Below are positions 5,950 to 13,334 of a stretch of DNA of 13,379 nucleotides, one piece after another. Both the position numbers and the translations under genes were made by a program. The stretch's first letter is position 1. The number at the start of each line of letters is the position of its first letter. A model generated the notes under the pieces. That model saw nothing but the letters and a program-made list of their open reading frames with translations, made no database searches and was not told where the DNA came from. The DNA is from Nitrososphaeria archaeon (GTDB lineage: Archaea > Thermoproteota > Nitrososphaeria > Conexivisphaerales > UBA164). Location: contig JARVJW010000074.1 of NCBI GenBank assembly GCA_029775955.1, positions 1-13,379 of the forward strand. The letters run 5' to 3'.

Positions 5950-6537
5950 TTATACCTTAATCCTCATAAAGTTTGCCAAAACCGTTTTCCCATACGCCGT
6001 CCCCAGGCTCTCAGGATGAAACTGAACGCCAAAAATATTCTGCTCCCGGTGCCTTATTGCCATTACCTCTTTATCTTCCACCGATATAGCCATTGTTTCC
6101 AGAGGCTCCTGAACTTCGCTGACAACAAGGCTATGGTACCTGGCAGCGCTGAATTCATCTGGAATACCAGAAAATATTCTGTCCCTTTTTATGACCTGTA
6201 TTTTGCTTATCTTTCCATGCATTATGCTTCTTGCATGCCTTATTTTAGCACCAAATGTGTAGCCTATAATTTGATGGCCCAGGCATATGCCCATAATTGG
6301 GTAACGATAGCCCAACTTCCTTATTACAGCAATTGATATTCCAACATCAGTACGACTTTCTGGCGTACCAGGTCCAGGGGATATGATTATTCTGTCAGGC
6401 CTGATTCTGTCAATTCCGCTCACGCTGACCTCATCGTTCCTGACCACAACTGCCCTGCTTCCGTTTTCCTCGACGAGCTGCGCTATGTTGTAAACAAAAC
6501 TGTCATAATTATCAATTATAATTGTCAGGTCATTCAA
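5950..6537 (-). CDS. trpG: Anthranilate synthase component II (glutamine amidotransferase)
   Basis: TrpG hydrolyses glutamine and passes ammonia to TrpE for anthranilate synthesis. It is a 195-residue class I glutamine amidotransferase with the full catalytic triad: Cys85 in GICLGHQ, and His174 and Glu176 in QFHPES. The oxyanion-hole segment SPGPGTP lies at 53-59 and MHGK/RYHSLVV are at 106-139, as in TrpG/PabA proteins. PabA would look similar, but the position directly after trpE makes TrpG the choice. The start is TTG, 2 bp after the trpE stop, with GGGTG about 7 nt upstream. No in-frame ATG is near. Confidence 0.94.
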   Translation of the reverse strand: MNDLTIIIDNYDSFVYNIAQLVEENGSRAVVVRNDEVSVSGIDRIRPDRIIISPGPGTPESRTDVGISIAVIRKLGYRYPIMGICLGHQIIGYTFGAKIRHARSIMHGKISKIQVIKRDRIFSGIPDEFSAARYHSLVVSEVQEPLETMAISVEDKEVMAIRHREQNIFGVQFHPESLGTAYGKTVLANFMRIKV

Positions 6538-6539
6538 TG

Positions 6540-7805
6540 CTAAACACCCATCGATGACTTAAGTGCCATTAATTTGTGCTTTACCTCCTGGAGCTCACCT
6601 TCAGGAGTTGAATCATAAACTATTCCTGCTCCAGCCTGGACTCTGATTGTGCTGCCGTTAATAAATGCTGACCTTATTGCAATGCTGAATTCAGCATTGC
6701 CTACTGCAGAGAAATAACCCACAGCCCCAGCATAAGGCCCTCGGCCCGTGCCCTCCTCCCGCGCTATTATTTTCATTGATATTGGCTTTGGCGCACCAGT
6801 TACGGTACCAGCTGGAAACGTTGCCCTTAACACATCAATGCAATCGAAACCATTTATTACTGACCCTATAACTCTGCTAACCATATGCTGCACATGGCTG
6901 TACTTTTCAATATACATGAGTTCTGTGACCTTTACTGTGCCAGGTGCACAGACCTTTCCTATGTCATTTCTTGCTAGGTCAACGAGCATCATGTGCTCAG
7001 CCCTTTCCTTTTCTGAAGTCACGAGCTCCCTCTCCAGAGCCAGGTCAGCTTCCGGTGATGAGCCTCGCGGCCTAGTGCCCGCAATTGGAAAGGTCTCAAC
7101 CAACCCCGAGTTAACCCTGAACAGCGTTTCTGGACTTGAGCCTATTACTTGCCTATCATCAAATTTTAAATAATACATGTAAGGGGACGGGTTTATTTTT
7201 CTTAGCCTTTTATAGATTAGCCCTGCGTCGCCTTCCACTGCATAACTGTAGCTCTTGGAAATTACTGTTTGAAATGTGTAACCTTTTTCTATTAGCATCT
7301 TTACCCTTTTTACGCTGTTCATGTACTCTTGGTCACTCATGCTTTCATTTTTTAACAAAAACCTGGGCTTGCTATTAATGTCCATTCCTCTGACATCATG
7401 GTCAGTGGTGTAAACTGATAAATTCAGGTTATCATAAACAGCAACATTTTCTGGCATAAAAAATTCAAGCTGTGGCCACCCTTCACTGTCCATAGGCAAC
7501 TTTAACTTTTCGAAGTTAGCCACAGTTTCATACGAAAAGTAGCCTATATAACCGCCTTTAAACATGCCTGGAACCTCCAGAGGCTCAACCTTCCTGAGCC
7601 TTTCCCTGAACAATCTTTCATCAAGCTTAGAGCCCTGCTTGAGTGCAAACCTGTCCCTTTCCCCCCATGCAACTATGCTGAACCTTGACCTATTCAGAGG
7701 TCCTTCAGCACTTTCAAGCAATGCAGCACAGTTACTTTTGTACCTAACTGCCATAAATAATTCAAGGGGCCTTGGAAAAGAGTTCATTGGAATTTCCTGC
7801 ATCAT
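6540..7805 (-). CDS. trpE: Anthranilate synthase component I
   Basis: TrpE turns chorismate and ammonia into anthranilate, the committed step of tryptophan synthesis, working with TrpG. The 421-residue chorismate-utilising enzyme has LLESAEG at 29-35, the motif that binds feedback-inhibiting tryptophan. It also has PSPYMYYL (206-213), SSPETL (223-228), GTRPRG (243-248), the long conserved ELVTSEKERAEH to DLARND stretch (260-281), HVQHMVS (304-310) and FPAGTVTGAPKP (330-341). Presence of LLES argues for end-product inhibition and for TrpE rather than PabB. The gene opens with ATGATG, the first ATG overlapping the trpF stop by 4 bp, preceded by GGGATGGT. It is shorter than bacterial TrpE, as is common in Archaea. 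Confidence 0.95.
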   Translation of the reverse strand: MMQEIPMNSFPRPLELFMAVRYKSNCAALLESAEGPLNRSRFSIVAWGERDRFALKQGSKLDERLFRERLRKVEPLEVPGMFKGGYIGYFSYETVANFEKLKLPMDSEGWPQLEFFMPENVAVYDNLNLSVYTTDHDVRGMDINSKPRFLLKNESMSDQEYMNSVKRVKMLIEKGYTFQTVISKSYSYAVEGDAGLIYKRLRKINPSPYMYYLKFDDRQVIGSSPETLFRVNSGLVETFPIAGTRPRGSSPEADLALERELVTSEKERAEHMMLVDLARNDIGKVCAPGTVKVTELMYIEKYSHVQHMVSRVIGSVINGFDCIDVLRATFPAGTVTGAPKPISMKIIAREEGTGRGPYAGAVGYFSAVGNAEFSIAIRSAFINGSTIRVQAGAGIVYDSTPEGELQEVKHKLMALKSSMGV

Positions 7806-8362
7806 TTTACCATCCCAACTAGGTATCTTATTTTCCAGGGGGATTTTTTCCCATTGCCGTCTTCAACACCTCTGCTTACATCTAAAAACATGGCCCCACT
7901 GCTCATAAACTGGCTCACATTATCCACACCTATTCCGCCCGCTATTCCTGAATCAGTTATGTCACCAAACCTCGCCAAGTCCTCAATCTGAAGCTTGCCA
8001 TTTACTGCATGGATCAATGGTATGAACCTGTGCTTCCTGACCATTTTTATGTAATTTGTTCCGAAATCGTTGGCAGGAACGTACGCTATTACTTTACCAT
8101 GCAATTTACACATATCCTCCTCTTTCATTACAGCGTGCACCTGAACAAGGTCAACCTTTTCTATAATGGCTTCTGCGGCATCAACCGAGTCAGTTACAAA
8201 AACTAGCCCTTCTCCGATGCACAGCCTTATCTTTTTCAGCTCTTCAGCATTAACAGCCCTGAGTGTTCCCTTTATCCCTATCACGCCTATCATATCAGCC
8301 CCAAGTGACCTGGCTGTTATGGCGTCTTCCACTGTTTTAATGCCGCATATTTTAAGCTTCAA
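7802..8362 (-). CDS. trpF: Phosphoribosylanthranilate isomerase, atypical active site
   Basis: TrpF performs the Amadori rearrangement of phosphoribosylanthranilate to CdRP. The 186-residue barrel is somewhat short. The general base is present as Cys6 in KICGIK, Arg35 stands where the conserved Arg36 of the Thermotoga enzyme is, and the phosphate-binding segments GGIGVDNV (142-149) and FLDVSRGVEDGNGKK (159-173) are kept. The expected general acid, Asp126 of Thermotoga in an L-(L/V)-D-(T/S) context, is not visible. The aligned segment reads PLIHAVNGK, with His118, and the following glycine-rich loop is shortened. Start is TTG, overlapping the trpD stop (TTGA). Position between trpD and trpE supports TrpF; the changed residue lowers certainty about activity, not identity. 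Confidence 0.85.
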   Translation of the reverse strand: MKLKICGIKTVEDAITARSLGADMIGVIGIKGTLRAVNAEELKKIRLCIGEGLVFVTDSVDAAEAIIEKVDLVQVHAVMKEEDMCKLHGKVIAYVPANDFGTNYIKMVRKHRFIPLIHAVNGKLQIEDLARFGDITDSGIAGGIGVDNVSQFMSSGAMFLDVSRGVEDGNGKKSPWKIRYLVGMVK

Positions 8363-9372
8363 GTCCTGTTCACTAAGTTGGATTTTACTATGTTTTTCAA
8401 CCTTAGTTCAGCACCAGAAACCATCTGTAGGGCTGTTTGCATGCCGTCAACAACACTCCTCGAAGCTCCAGCTACATACATAGCTACTGCAGCATTTGCT
8501 AACATAAATTTAAGCACCGGTTCGTCATTTCCCCTCAATGCACGCACGAACCTAGCAGCCGATTCGCTTGGACTACTGACAACGATGTCATTAATTTTTA
8601 CACCGATTATTCCAAGGTCCTCTGCTTCTACAACCATTTCCCTTACCCTACCATCTTCTATTAACAGCATTTCAGTCCTGCCTATGGGACTTACTTCGTC
8701 AATTCCTGGCTCCCCGTGAACTATTGCAGCCCTTTTAACGCCTATTGCCATAGCTGCGTCAGCCATTTTGCGCATTACAGCTGGTGAAAACACGCCAATT
8801 ACCCTGTATTTTATATTTCCCGGATTTGTCAATGGACCAAGCATGTTGAAAATTGTCCTGATGCCCAGTTGCTTTCTGATTGATGACAAAGCCTTCATAG
8901 CAGGATGGTACACCTGAGAAAAGACAAATGCAAAGCCAGTTTCATTAAGAAGTCTTGCTACAACTTCTGGGCCAATGTTTATATTATATCCCAGCGCCTC
9001 AAGGAAATCCGCGCTGCCAGATGCACTGCTGACTGCCCTGTTGCCATGTTTCAGAATTTTTAGCCTGCCTGCAAGGAAAAGTGATGCCGCAGTGCTTGCA
9101 TTGAATGTCATTAGCCCATCGCCTCCTGTGCCCACTATATCAAGGTCAGCCCCCACGTTTATCCTCACAGCGTGTTCTTTCATAGCTGCTGCAAACCCAG
9201 CTATTTCTTCCGAACTTTCTCCAATTGCACTAAGAGCAGCCAGAACAGCGCCAGCCTGGGCATCAGTCAGGGAGCCGTTAAACATCATCCTGCAAAGTTC
9301 AATTGACTCATCAAAACTTAGTCCAGAGCCGTTAATTATTTTTACAAGCATTTCCCTATAGACTGTCGACAT
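8359..9372 (-). CDS. trpD: Anthranilate phosphoribosyltransferase
   Basis: TrpD joins anthranilate with PRPP to give phosphoribosylanthranilate. In 337 residues it shows the family motifs in order: an N-terminal helical domain, the PRPP-binding DIVGTGGDG (78-86), KHGNRAVSSASGSAD (108-122), IRKQLGIRTIFNMLGPLTNP (165-184, split by the hinge) and the metal-binding GEPGIDEVSP (220-229). It is a separate enzyme, not fused to TrpG. The ATG at 9372 lies inside the last 17 bp of trpA and has AGGA and GGAGG upstream. A second ATG (Met8), just past the trpA stop, is an alternative start and would remove only seven residues. Confidence 0.94.
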   Translation of the reverse strand: MSTVYREMLVKIINGSGLSFDESIELCRMMFNGSLTDAQAGAVLAALSAIGESSEEIAGFAAAMKEHAVRINVGADLDIVGTGGDGLMTFNASTAASLFLAGRLKILKHGNRAVSSASGSADFLEALGYNINIGPEVVARLLNETGFAFVFSQVYHPAMKALSSIRKQLGIRTIFNMLGPLTNPGNIKYRVIGVFSPAVMRKMADAAMAIGVKRAAIVHGEPGIDEVSPIGRTEMLLIEDGRVREMVVEAEDLGIIGVKINDIVVSSPSESAARFVRALRGNDEPVLKFMLANAAVAMYVAGASRSVVDGMQTALQMVSGAELRLKNIVKSNLVNRT

Positions 9373-10057
9373 ATTCCTTTAGCCTCCTTACAGCTTCTAT
9401 CGCTTCAGATTCTCCCCGTTCCTCAAGCACTTTCATGACTGAGGTTCCTACAGCAACGCCATCAGCCCCTCCTTCTATGGCTTGAGCTATTTCTTCATTG
9501 TCCTTTAACCCAAATCCAACTATCAGCTTGCCATCAACAATCACCCTCACCCTCTTTACCAATTTGGTCACATTTACAGGAGTAGGTACGCCTGTTGCTG
9601 GCCTGATTCCAAGGTAGACAAATTCATCTGCAAACCTAGAAGCTGATTTTATTATTGTGTCTGGCACTGAAGGGGAAATAAATATTACATTTTTCAGGGA
9701 CATTTTCTTCACTGCTTCTGTGACTTCTTCAAGCCTATTCATATGGTCAATGAGCAGGTCTGGGAACATAACTGCCTTTGTGCACCTTACCATTTCCAGA
9801 AATTTTTCAAGGTCAAGACCGTCAAGATAGGTCAGTGCAATTGCCCTGCACTTGACATTAGATAGTAGGTTCATGTAATCGGTACCTGCCACTGCCACAT
9901 AGCTTCTCCTTATTGTGGGTCCGTCATATTTGGCAAATTTGGGAGGAATTCCAAGCTCCAGCGCATCCACATAACTGCATGCTCCTTGAACAAACTTGAA
10001 AAATGTTTCAGGGTCAGGAAAACCTACTGTATTGTAAATAACAAGTTCTGCCATCAT
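9356..10057 (-). CDS. trpA: Tryptophan synthase alpha chain
   Basis: TrpA cleaves indole-3-glycerol phosphate to indole and glyceraldehyde-3-phosphate. It is short (233 residues against about 250-268 in bacteria), with the compact layout I recall for the Sulfolobus protein, including a loop of the form IPPKFAKYDGP. Catalytic residues equivalent to Escherichia coli Glu49 and Asp60 are Glu34 (LELGIPP) and Asp45 (KYDGP). The phosphate site is formed by GFGL (about 181) and GADGVAVGTSV. The gene starts ATGATG, the first ATG overlapping the trpB stop by 4 bp, with GGTGAT directly upstream. Spacing may favour the second ATG. It is coupled to trpB, its expected partner, although TrpB2 proteins bind TrpA only transiently. 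Confidence 0.94.
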   Translation of the reverse strand: MMAELVIYNTVGFPDPETFFKFVQGACSYVDALELGIPPKFAKYDGPTIRRSYVAVAGTDYMNLLSNVKCRAIALTYLDGLDLEKFLEMVRCTKAVMFPDLLIDHMNRLEEVTEAVKKMSLKNVIFISPSVPDTIIKSASRFADEFVYLGIRPATGVPTPVNVTKLVKRVRVIVDGKLIVGFGLKDNEEIAQAIEGGADGVAVGTSVMKVLEERGESEAIEAVRRLKEYVDSL

Positions 10058-11295
10058 CTATCACCGTATATTTTCATATAATTGTCTAATTCCAGTAATC
10101 CATGTCCACTCATGTTAAATACGATTACACTGCTTGTTCCCCTCATATCAGCTGCCTTTGCTTCATCAATGGCTGCAGCGACAGCGTGAGAGCTTTCCAG
10201 AGCTGGCACTATTCCCTGAGTTTCCGCAAACATCTTTGCAGCTTCAGCTGATATTTTTTCCCCATATTCTCTGGAACTGACTTTTTCCTGCTGAATTAGC
10301 ATGCTCAGGGTTGGTGCTACTCCATGATATCTCAGGCCGCCAGAATATATAGGTGGTGGTTCGAAATCAGCACCAAGCGTTATCATTTTTATCAAAGGGA
10401 GAATCTCAGCAGTATCAGGGAAGTCGTACCTGTACTTGCCAGAGGAAAACTTTGGAACCTCGGCAGGGCCAACCGCTATGAACCGCCCTTTAGCATTAGA
10501 GCCGATAAATGGATATGTGAAACCGGCAAAATTGCTCCCGCCTCCCACGCAGCCTATCAGCACATCAGGCTCTTCCCCAATTTCATTGAGTTGGCCAATG
10601 ACTTCAAGCCCTATTATGCTCTGGTACATCAGCACAACCTCCAGCACGCTTCCAACGAGGTATTTTGCTCCTGTTTTAAGGGCATATTCTATTGCTTCGC
10701 TCATTGCTATCCCAAGCGAACCTGAACCGCTCCCGTGAACTGACCGGCCAAATGCCGTTGTCGTGCTTGGGCTTGGGATGACCCTAGCCCCATACATCTC
10801 CATCAAGTATCTCCTTTGCTGCTTTTGATCGTAGCTCGACCTAACCATGAAAACAGTTGATTTTATGCCCACCGTCCTGGCTGCCAAAGACACAGCAGCT
10901 CCCCACTGCCCAGCACCTGTTTCAGTAATAACGCTTTCTATTCCATCTTTTTTTGCATAATAGGCCTGCGGGATTGCTGCGTTCAACTTATGAGAGCCTG
11001 TGGGCAAAGCTCCTTCATATTTGAAGAATATCTTTGATTTTGTATTTATTTTTTCTTCAAGGCGCCTTGCCCTTAACAGAGGTGTTGGCCTTCCGAAATT
11101 TTTGTATAATTCCTTAATTTCATCTGGTATGTCTATCCACCTATCAGCACTGAACTGTTGCCTGATAACTTCTACAGGCAATATCTGGTTCAGCAATTCT
11201 ATGCTAGAGCTATCCCTGTCAGGTGGGTCCACTGGCGGTGGCAGTGGCAATGGCAGATCAGGTATTATATTGTACCATCTTGATGGAACTTCCAT
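10054..11295 (-). CDS. trpB: Tryptophan synthase beta chain, TrpB2 type
   Basis: TrpB is the PLP enzyme that condenses indole with serine to tryptophan. At 413 residues with the N-terminal text RWYNIIPDLPLPLPPP it belongs to the TrpB2 class rather than the common TrpB1. The PLP lysine is Lys103 in PTGSHKLNAAIPQ, the catalytic Glu is Glu125 in TETGAGQW, the cofactor phosphate loop is GCVGGGSN (248-255), and GLRYHGVAPTLS (320-331) and SGHG (396-399) are typical. No TrpB1 gene is in the operon, so this copy should be the main enzyme. It is the first gene of the trp operon. Its ATG has no ribosome-binding site and is preceded by a TATA-like element, suggesting a leaderless mRNA. Confidence 0.95.
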   Translation of the reverse strand: MEVPSRWYNIIPDLPLPLPPPVDPPDRDSSSIELLNQILPVEVIRQQFSADRWIDIPDEIKELYKNFGRPTPLLRARRLEEKINTKSKIFFKYEGALPTGSHKLNAAIPQAYYAKKDGIESVITETGAGQWGAAVSLAARTVGIKSTVFMVRSSYDQKQQRRYLMEMYGARVIPSPSTTTAFGRSVHGSGSGSLGIAMSEAIEYALKTGAKYLVGSVLEVVLMYQSIIGLEVIGQLNEIGEEPDVLIGCVGGGSNFAGFTYPFIGSNAKGRFIAVGPAEVPKFSSGKYRYDFPDTAEILPLIKMITLGADFEPPPIYSGGLRYHGVAPTLSMLIQQEKVSSREYGEKISAEAAKMFAETQGIVPALESSHAVAAAIDEAKAADMRGTSSVIVFNMSGHGLLELDNYMKIYGDR

Positions 11296-11305
11296 GCAAT
11301 AGTAA

Positions 11306-11330
11306 TAACGTTAATGTATATATATTTTAC
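11306..11330 (-). promoter_or_regulatory. Promoter of the trp operon (leaderless)
   Basis: On the minus strand TAAAATATATATAC (about 11316-11329) forms a TATA box centred about 27 bp before the trpB ATG. Transcription would start at or within a few bases of that ATG. An 8-bp palindrome TAACGTTA (11306-11313) lies between the TATA box and the start codon, where a repressor could act. No regulator is encoded nearby. Confidence 0.55.
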
Positions 11331-11357
11331 TATATGATATTTTAATGACATTTTATA

Positions 11358-12065
11358 TCAAATATCAAGTGGCCCTGGATTGCACTCCTGAAGGTAGGGG
11401 CACCGCCTGCATTCCCATACTTTGCCATTTAAATAAGATTCAGCCGGGGGAAGCTGTGCCATGCATATATGATAGTCCAGCATCGCTGCCCTTTCATAAA
11501 TTTTGCTTAGCCATTCATTATTTTTGCCAACAGCAAACGCTCTAACCTCGCCGCTCCTTTTGTTCCAGTAAAGCACAAAGCCGTCATTGATATTTAAAGA
11601 ATGCAGGTAAATCTCAAGCTGAAGCAAGTGACTCTCATATGGCCTATCCGGTATCCTGCTAGCTGACTTGACCTCTATTACGTACCTCTTGTTGTCAATG
11701 TCGACTATGATTATATCAACCCTTCCACTCAGCTTTATTTTATCTGTAAAGCTGAGCGTTATTTTTTCTTCAATGCTTTCAACAGTTGAGGATTCACTAA
11801 ACGCCCTTGCAACAATTTCATGAACGCCCTGGCCTGTCATTAAAACAGCAAGGTTCTCAGGGGTTGCTCTTTCACCAACTACATAAATATAGTATTGCTT
11901 TCTCAAGCAGTAACCCAAGTAAGATGGATAATAAGTTCCAGAATCCCTAGTATGAAGTTGAGCTTCTTTCTTCCACAATGAAATAAGTCCCTTTTTTAAC
12001 AGGTTCTCTACTCTTTGTTCCTGATTCTCACTGTTTGACACAGCTAAATTTCTTGCTGCCTCCAT
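11358..12065 (-). CDS. Cas4/RecB-like PD-(D/E)XK nuclease with Fe-S cysteines
   Basis: The 235-residue protein has the full Cas4-type nuclease set: Cys53 in YLGYCLRKQYY, His82 in GQGVHEIV, Asp117 in GRVDIII, Glu131 and Lys133 in VIEVKSA, and the QxxxY motif Gln149-Tyr153. A C-terminal cluster Cys219-x2-Cys222-x5-Cys228 completes four cysteines likely to hold an Fe-S cluster. Such enzymes are metal-dependent DNA exonucleases acting on single-stranded ends. No CRISPR array or other cas gene is visible, so a stand-alone DNA-repair or mobile-element role is as likely as CRISPR adaptation. The ATG overlaps the pgk end by 22 bp and has AAGGT upstream, so it is co-expressed with pgk. The name Cas4 would be an over-call without more context. 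Confidence 0.85.
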   Translation of the reverse strand: MEAARNLAVSNSENQEQRVENLLKKGLISLWKKEAQLHTRDSGTYYPSYLGYCLRKQYYIYVVGERATPENLAVLMTGQGVHEIVARAFSESSTVESIEEKITLSFTDKIKLSGRVDIIIVDIDNKRYVIEVKSASRIPDRPYESHLLQLEIYLHSLNINDGFVLYWNKRSGEVRAFAVGKNNEWLSKIYERAAMLDYHICMAQLPPAESYLNGKVWECRRCPYLQECNPGPLDI

Positions 12066-13291
12066 ATTACCTTTTCCTGATATTGGTTTTCCTTTATCCT
12101 AGATGCAGAATATTCAAGTGCCTCAAATAGCGGCAAAGGCTTGCCAGAAAGGTACTGTATCAGGGCACCACCCGCTGTGCTCACATGGTCTATCCAGTTT
12201 GATATTTTTAGCCTCTGCATAGCCGTTGAGAGGTGGCCGCCGCTTACAATACTTGTTGCGGAGCTTTTTGCAACAGAAAGGAGCAACTCTTCAGTTCCAA
12301 GCTCAAACCCCTTCACTTCAAAAGCACTCGGTGGTCCACTCATGAAAACAGTTCCACTGCCCTTGATTATCCTCGAATACCTTTTGATCGTTTTCTCCCC
12401 AATATCCAGCACCTTAACCCCCTTTGGAACGCTCTTTACTTCTGCCTCTTTTCTCTGGCCATCAGCGTCCATATAAGCAAGGTCATGTGGCATTTCTATT
12501 ACTGATGGATATTCGTCCAGCAAATACCTAGCTGCAGCAAGATACCTTGCTTCTTCATCAGAAAGTTGTTGGCTTAACTTACCAGCAGCAATTAAAAAAA
12601 GCAGCCCAAGCCTGCCAGTTGAAAGTACTTTGTCAGCTTTGCCATTTTTTATTAATGCGGTCATTGCCTCTATCCTGTCACCAACCTTGGTACCGCCAAG
12701 TATAGTAGTGTAAGGGCCCTTCTCAAATTGTGTAATTCTGGTAAGGCCTTTCAGTTCCCTTACAATCAACCTGCCAGCTATTGCAGGAATATAATACGGA
12801 AAACCAACTATTGAAGGGTGGGACCTGTGTGCTGTTGGAAAAGCGTCTAGCACAAAAAGGTCAAACATAGAATAGAGTTTTTTTACAAATATAGTGTTTG
12901 CTGCTTCTTCCATGGACAGCTCAAGGTTTTCCTCTGCCAGAAGCCGCAGGTTATCAAGGAGCAGTACTTCACCCCTTTTCAGATTTTTAATTTCGCTAAT
13001 GGCCTTGGGGCCTATTATATCATCAACATACTTTACCTCTCTATTCAACAATTGCCCAAGTATTGCGGCATGCTTTTCTAGTTCTATAAAATCTGGCCTG
13101 CCAACCCTTCCCTGATGAGAAATTATAACGGTCATTGCATCTGAAAGGTCCCTGAGTGAAACTGCTGCTTCTTCAAGCCTAACCTTTTCAATAAGATTGC
13201 CACTTTTATCAACTGGTGTGTTGAGGTCAGACCTCATTAAAACCAATTTGTCCTCTGTTTCAACATCATCCAAAGTGTAATAACTAACCAC
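12044..13291 (-). CDS. pgk: Phosphoglycerate kinase (archaeal type)
   Basis: PGK interconverts 1,3-bisphosphoglycerate plus ADP with 3-phosphoglycerate plus ATP in glycolysis and gluconeogenesis. The 415-residue protein has the two-domain family motifs: MRSDLNTP (19-26), the archaeal-style SHQGRVGRPDF (58-68), DAFPTAHRSHPS (149-160), the nucleotide-domain GGTKVGDR (199-206), GPPSAFE (319-325), SGGH (350-353) and STAGGA (371-376). The start is GTG at 13289-13291, giving the usual short lead before LDDVETEDKLVL. No ATG upstream is visible, and the next Met (residue 19) would delete the first strand. There is no Shine-Dalgarno sequence, and a TATA-like element lies about 27 bp upstream. It is first in a two-gene unit with the nuclease. 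Confidence 0.95.
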   Translation of the reverse strand: MVSYYTLDDVETEDKLVLMRSDLNTPVDKSGNLIEKVRLEEAAVSLRDLSDAMTVIISHQGRVGRPDFIELEKHAAILGQLLNREVKYVDDIIGPKAISEIKNLKRGEVLLLDNLRLLAEENLELSMEEAANTIFVKKLYSMFDLFVLDAFPTAHRSHPSIVGFPYYIPAIAGRLIVRELKGLTRITQFEKGPYTTILGGTKVGDRIEAMTALIKNGKADKVLSTGRLGLLFLIAAGKLSQQLSDEEARYLAAARYLLDEYPSVIEMPHDLAYMDADGQRKEAEVKSVPKGVKVLDIGEKTIKRYSRIIKGSGTVFMSGPPSAFEVKGFELGTEELLLSVAKSSATSIVSGGHLSTAMQRLKISNWIDHVSTAGGALIQYLSGKPLPLFEALEYSASRIKENQYQEKVIWRQQEI

Positions 13292-13312
13292 GTTTAATGC
13301 AAATTAACGGAT

Positions 13313-13334
13313 CGATTTAAATGTTTTTAAATTA
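13313..13334 (-). promoter_or_regulatory. Probable promoter of pgk (leaderless)
   Basis: The minus strand reads TTTAAAAACATTTAAATC here. The CATTTAAATC element is centred about 27 bp before the GTG start, which would give a leaderless or near-leaderless transcript. A 9-bp inverted repeat (CAAATTAAC at 13300-13308, GTTAATTTG at 13362-13370) flanks the region but may be chance in AT-rich DNA. Confidence 0.4.

Noticed and set aside
5713..6336. Long plus-strand frame (207 codons) opposite trpC and trpG
   Set aside because: Both opposite genes have complete catalytic motifs, while this frame has none and no start signals.
10324..10738. Two plus-strand frames opposite trpB
   Set aside because: They are shadows of the conserved TrpB2 region between the glycine loop and the C-terminal domain.
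11358..12065. CRISPR adaptation module
   Set aside because: There is only one Cas4-like protein, with no repeats and no cas1, cas2 or other cas gene in the window.
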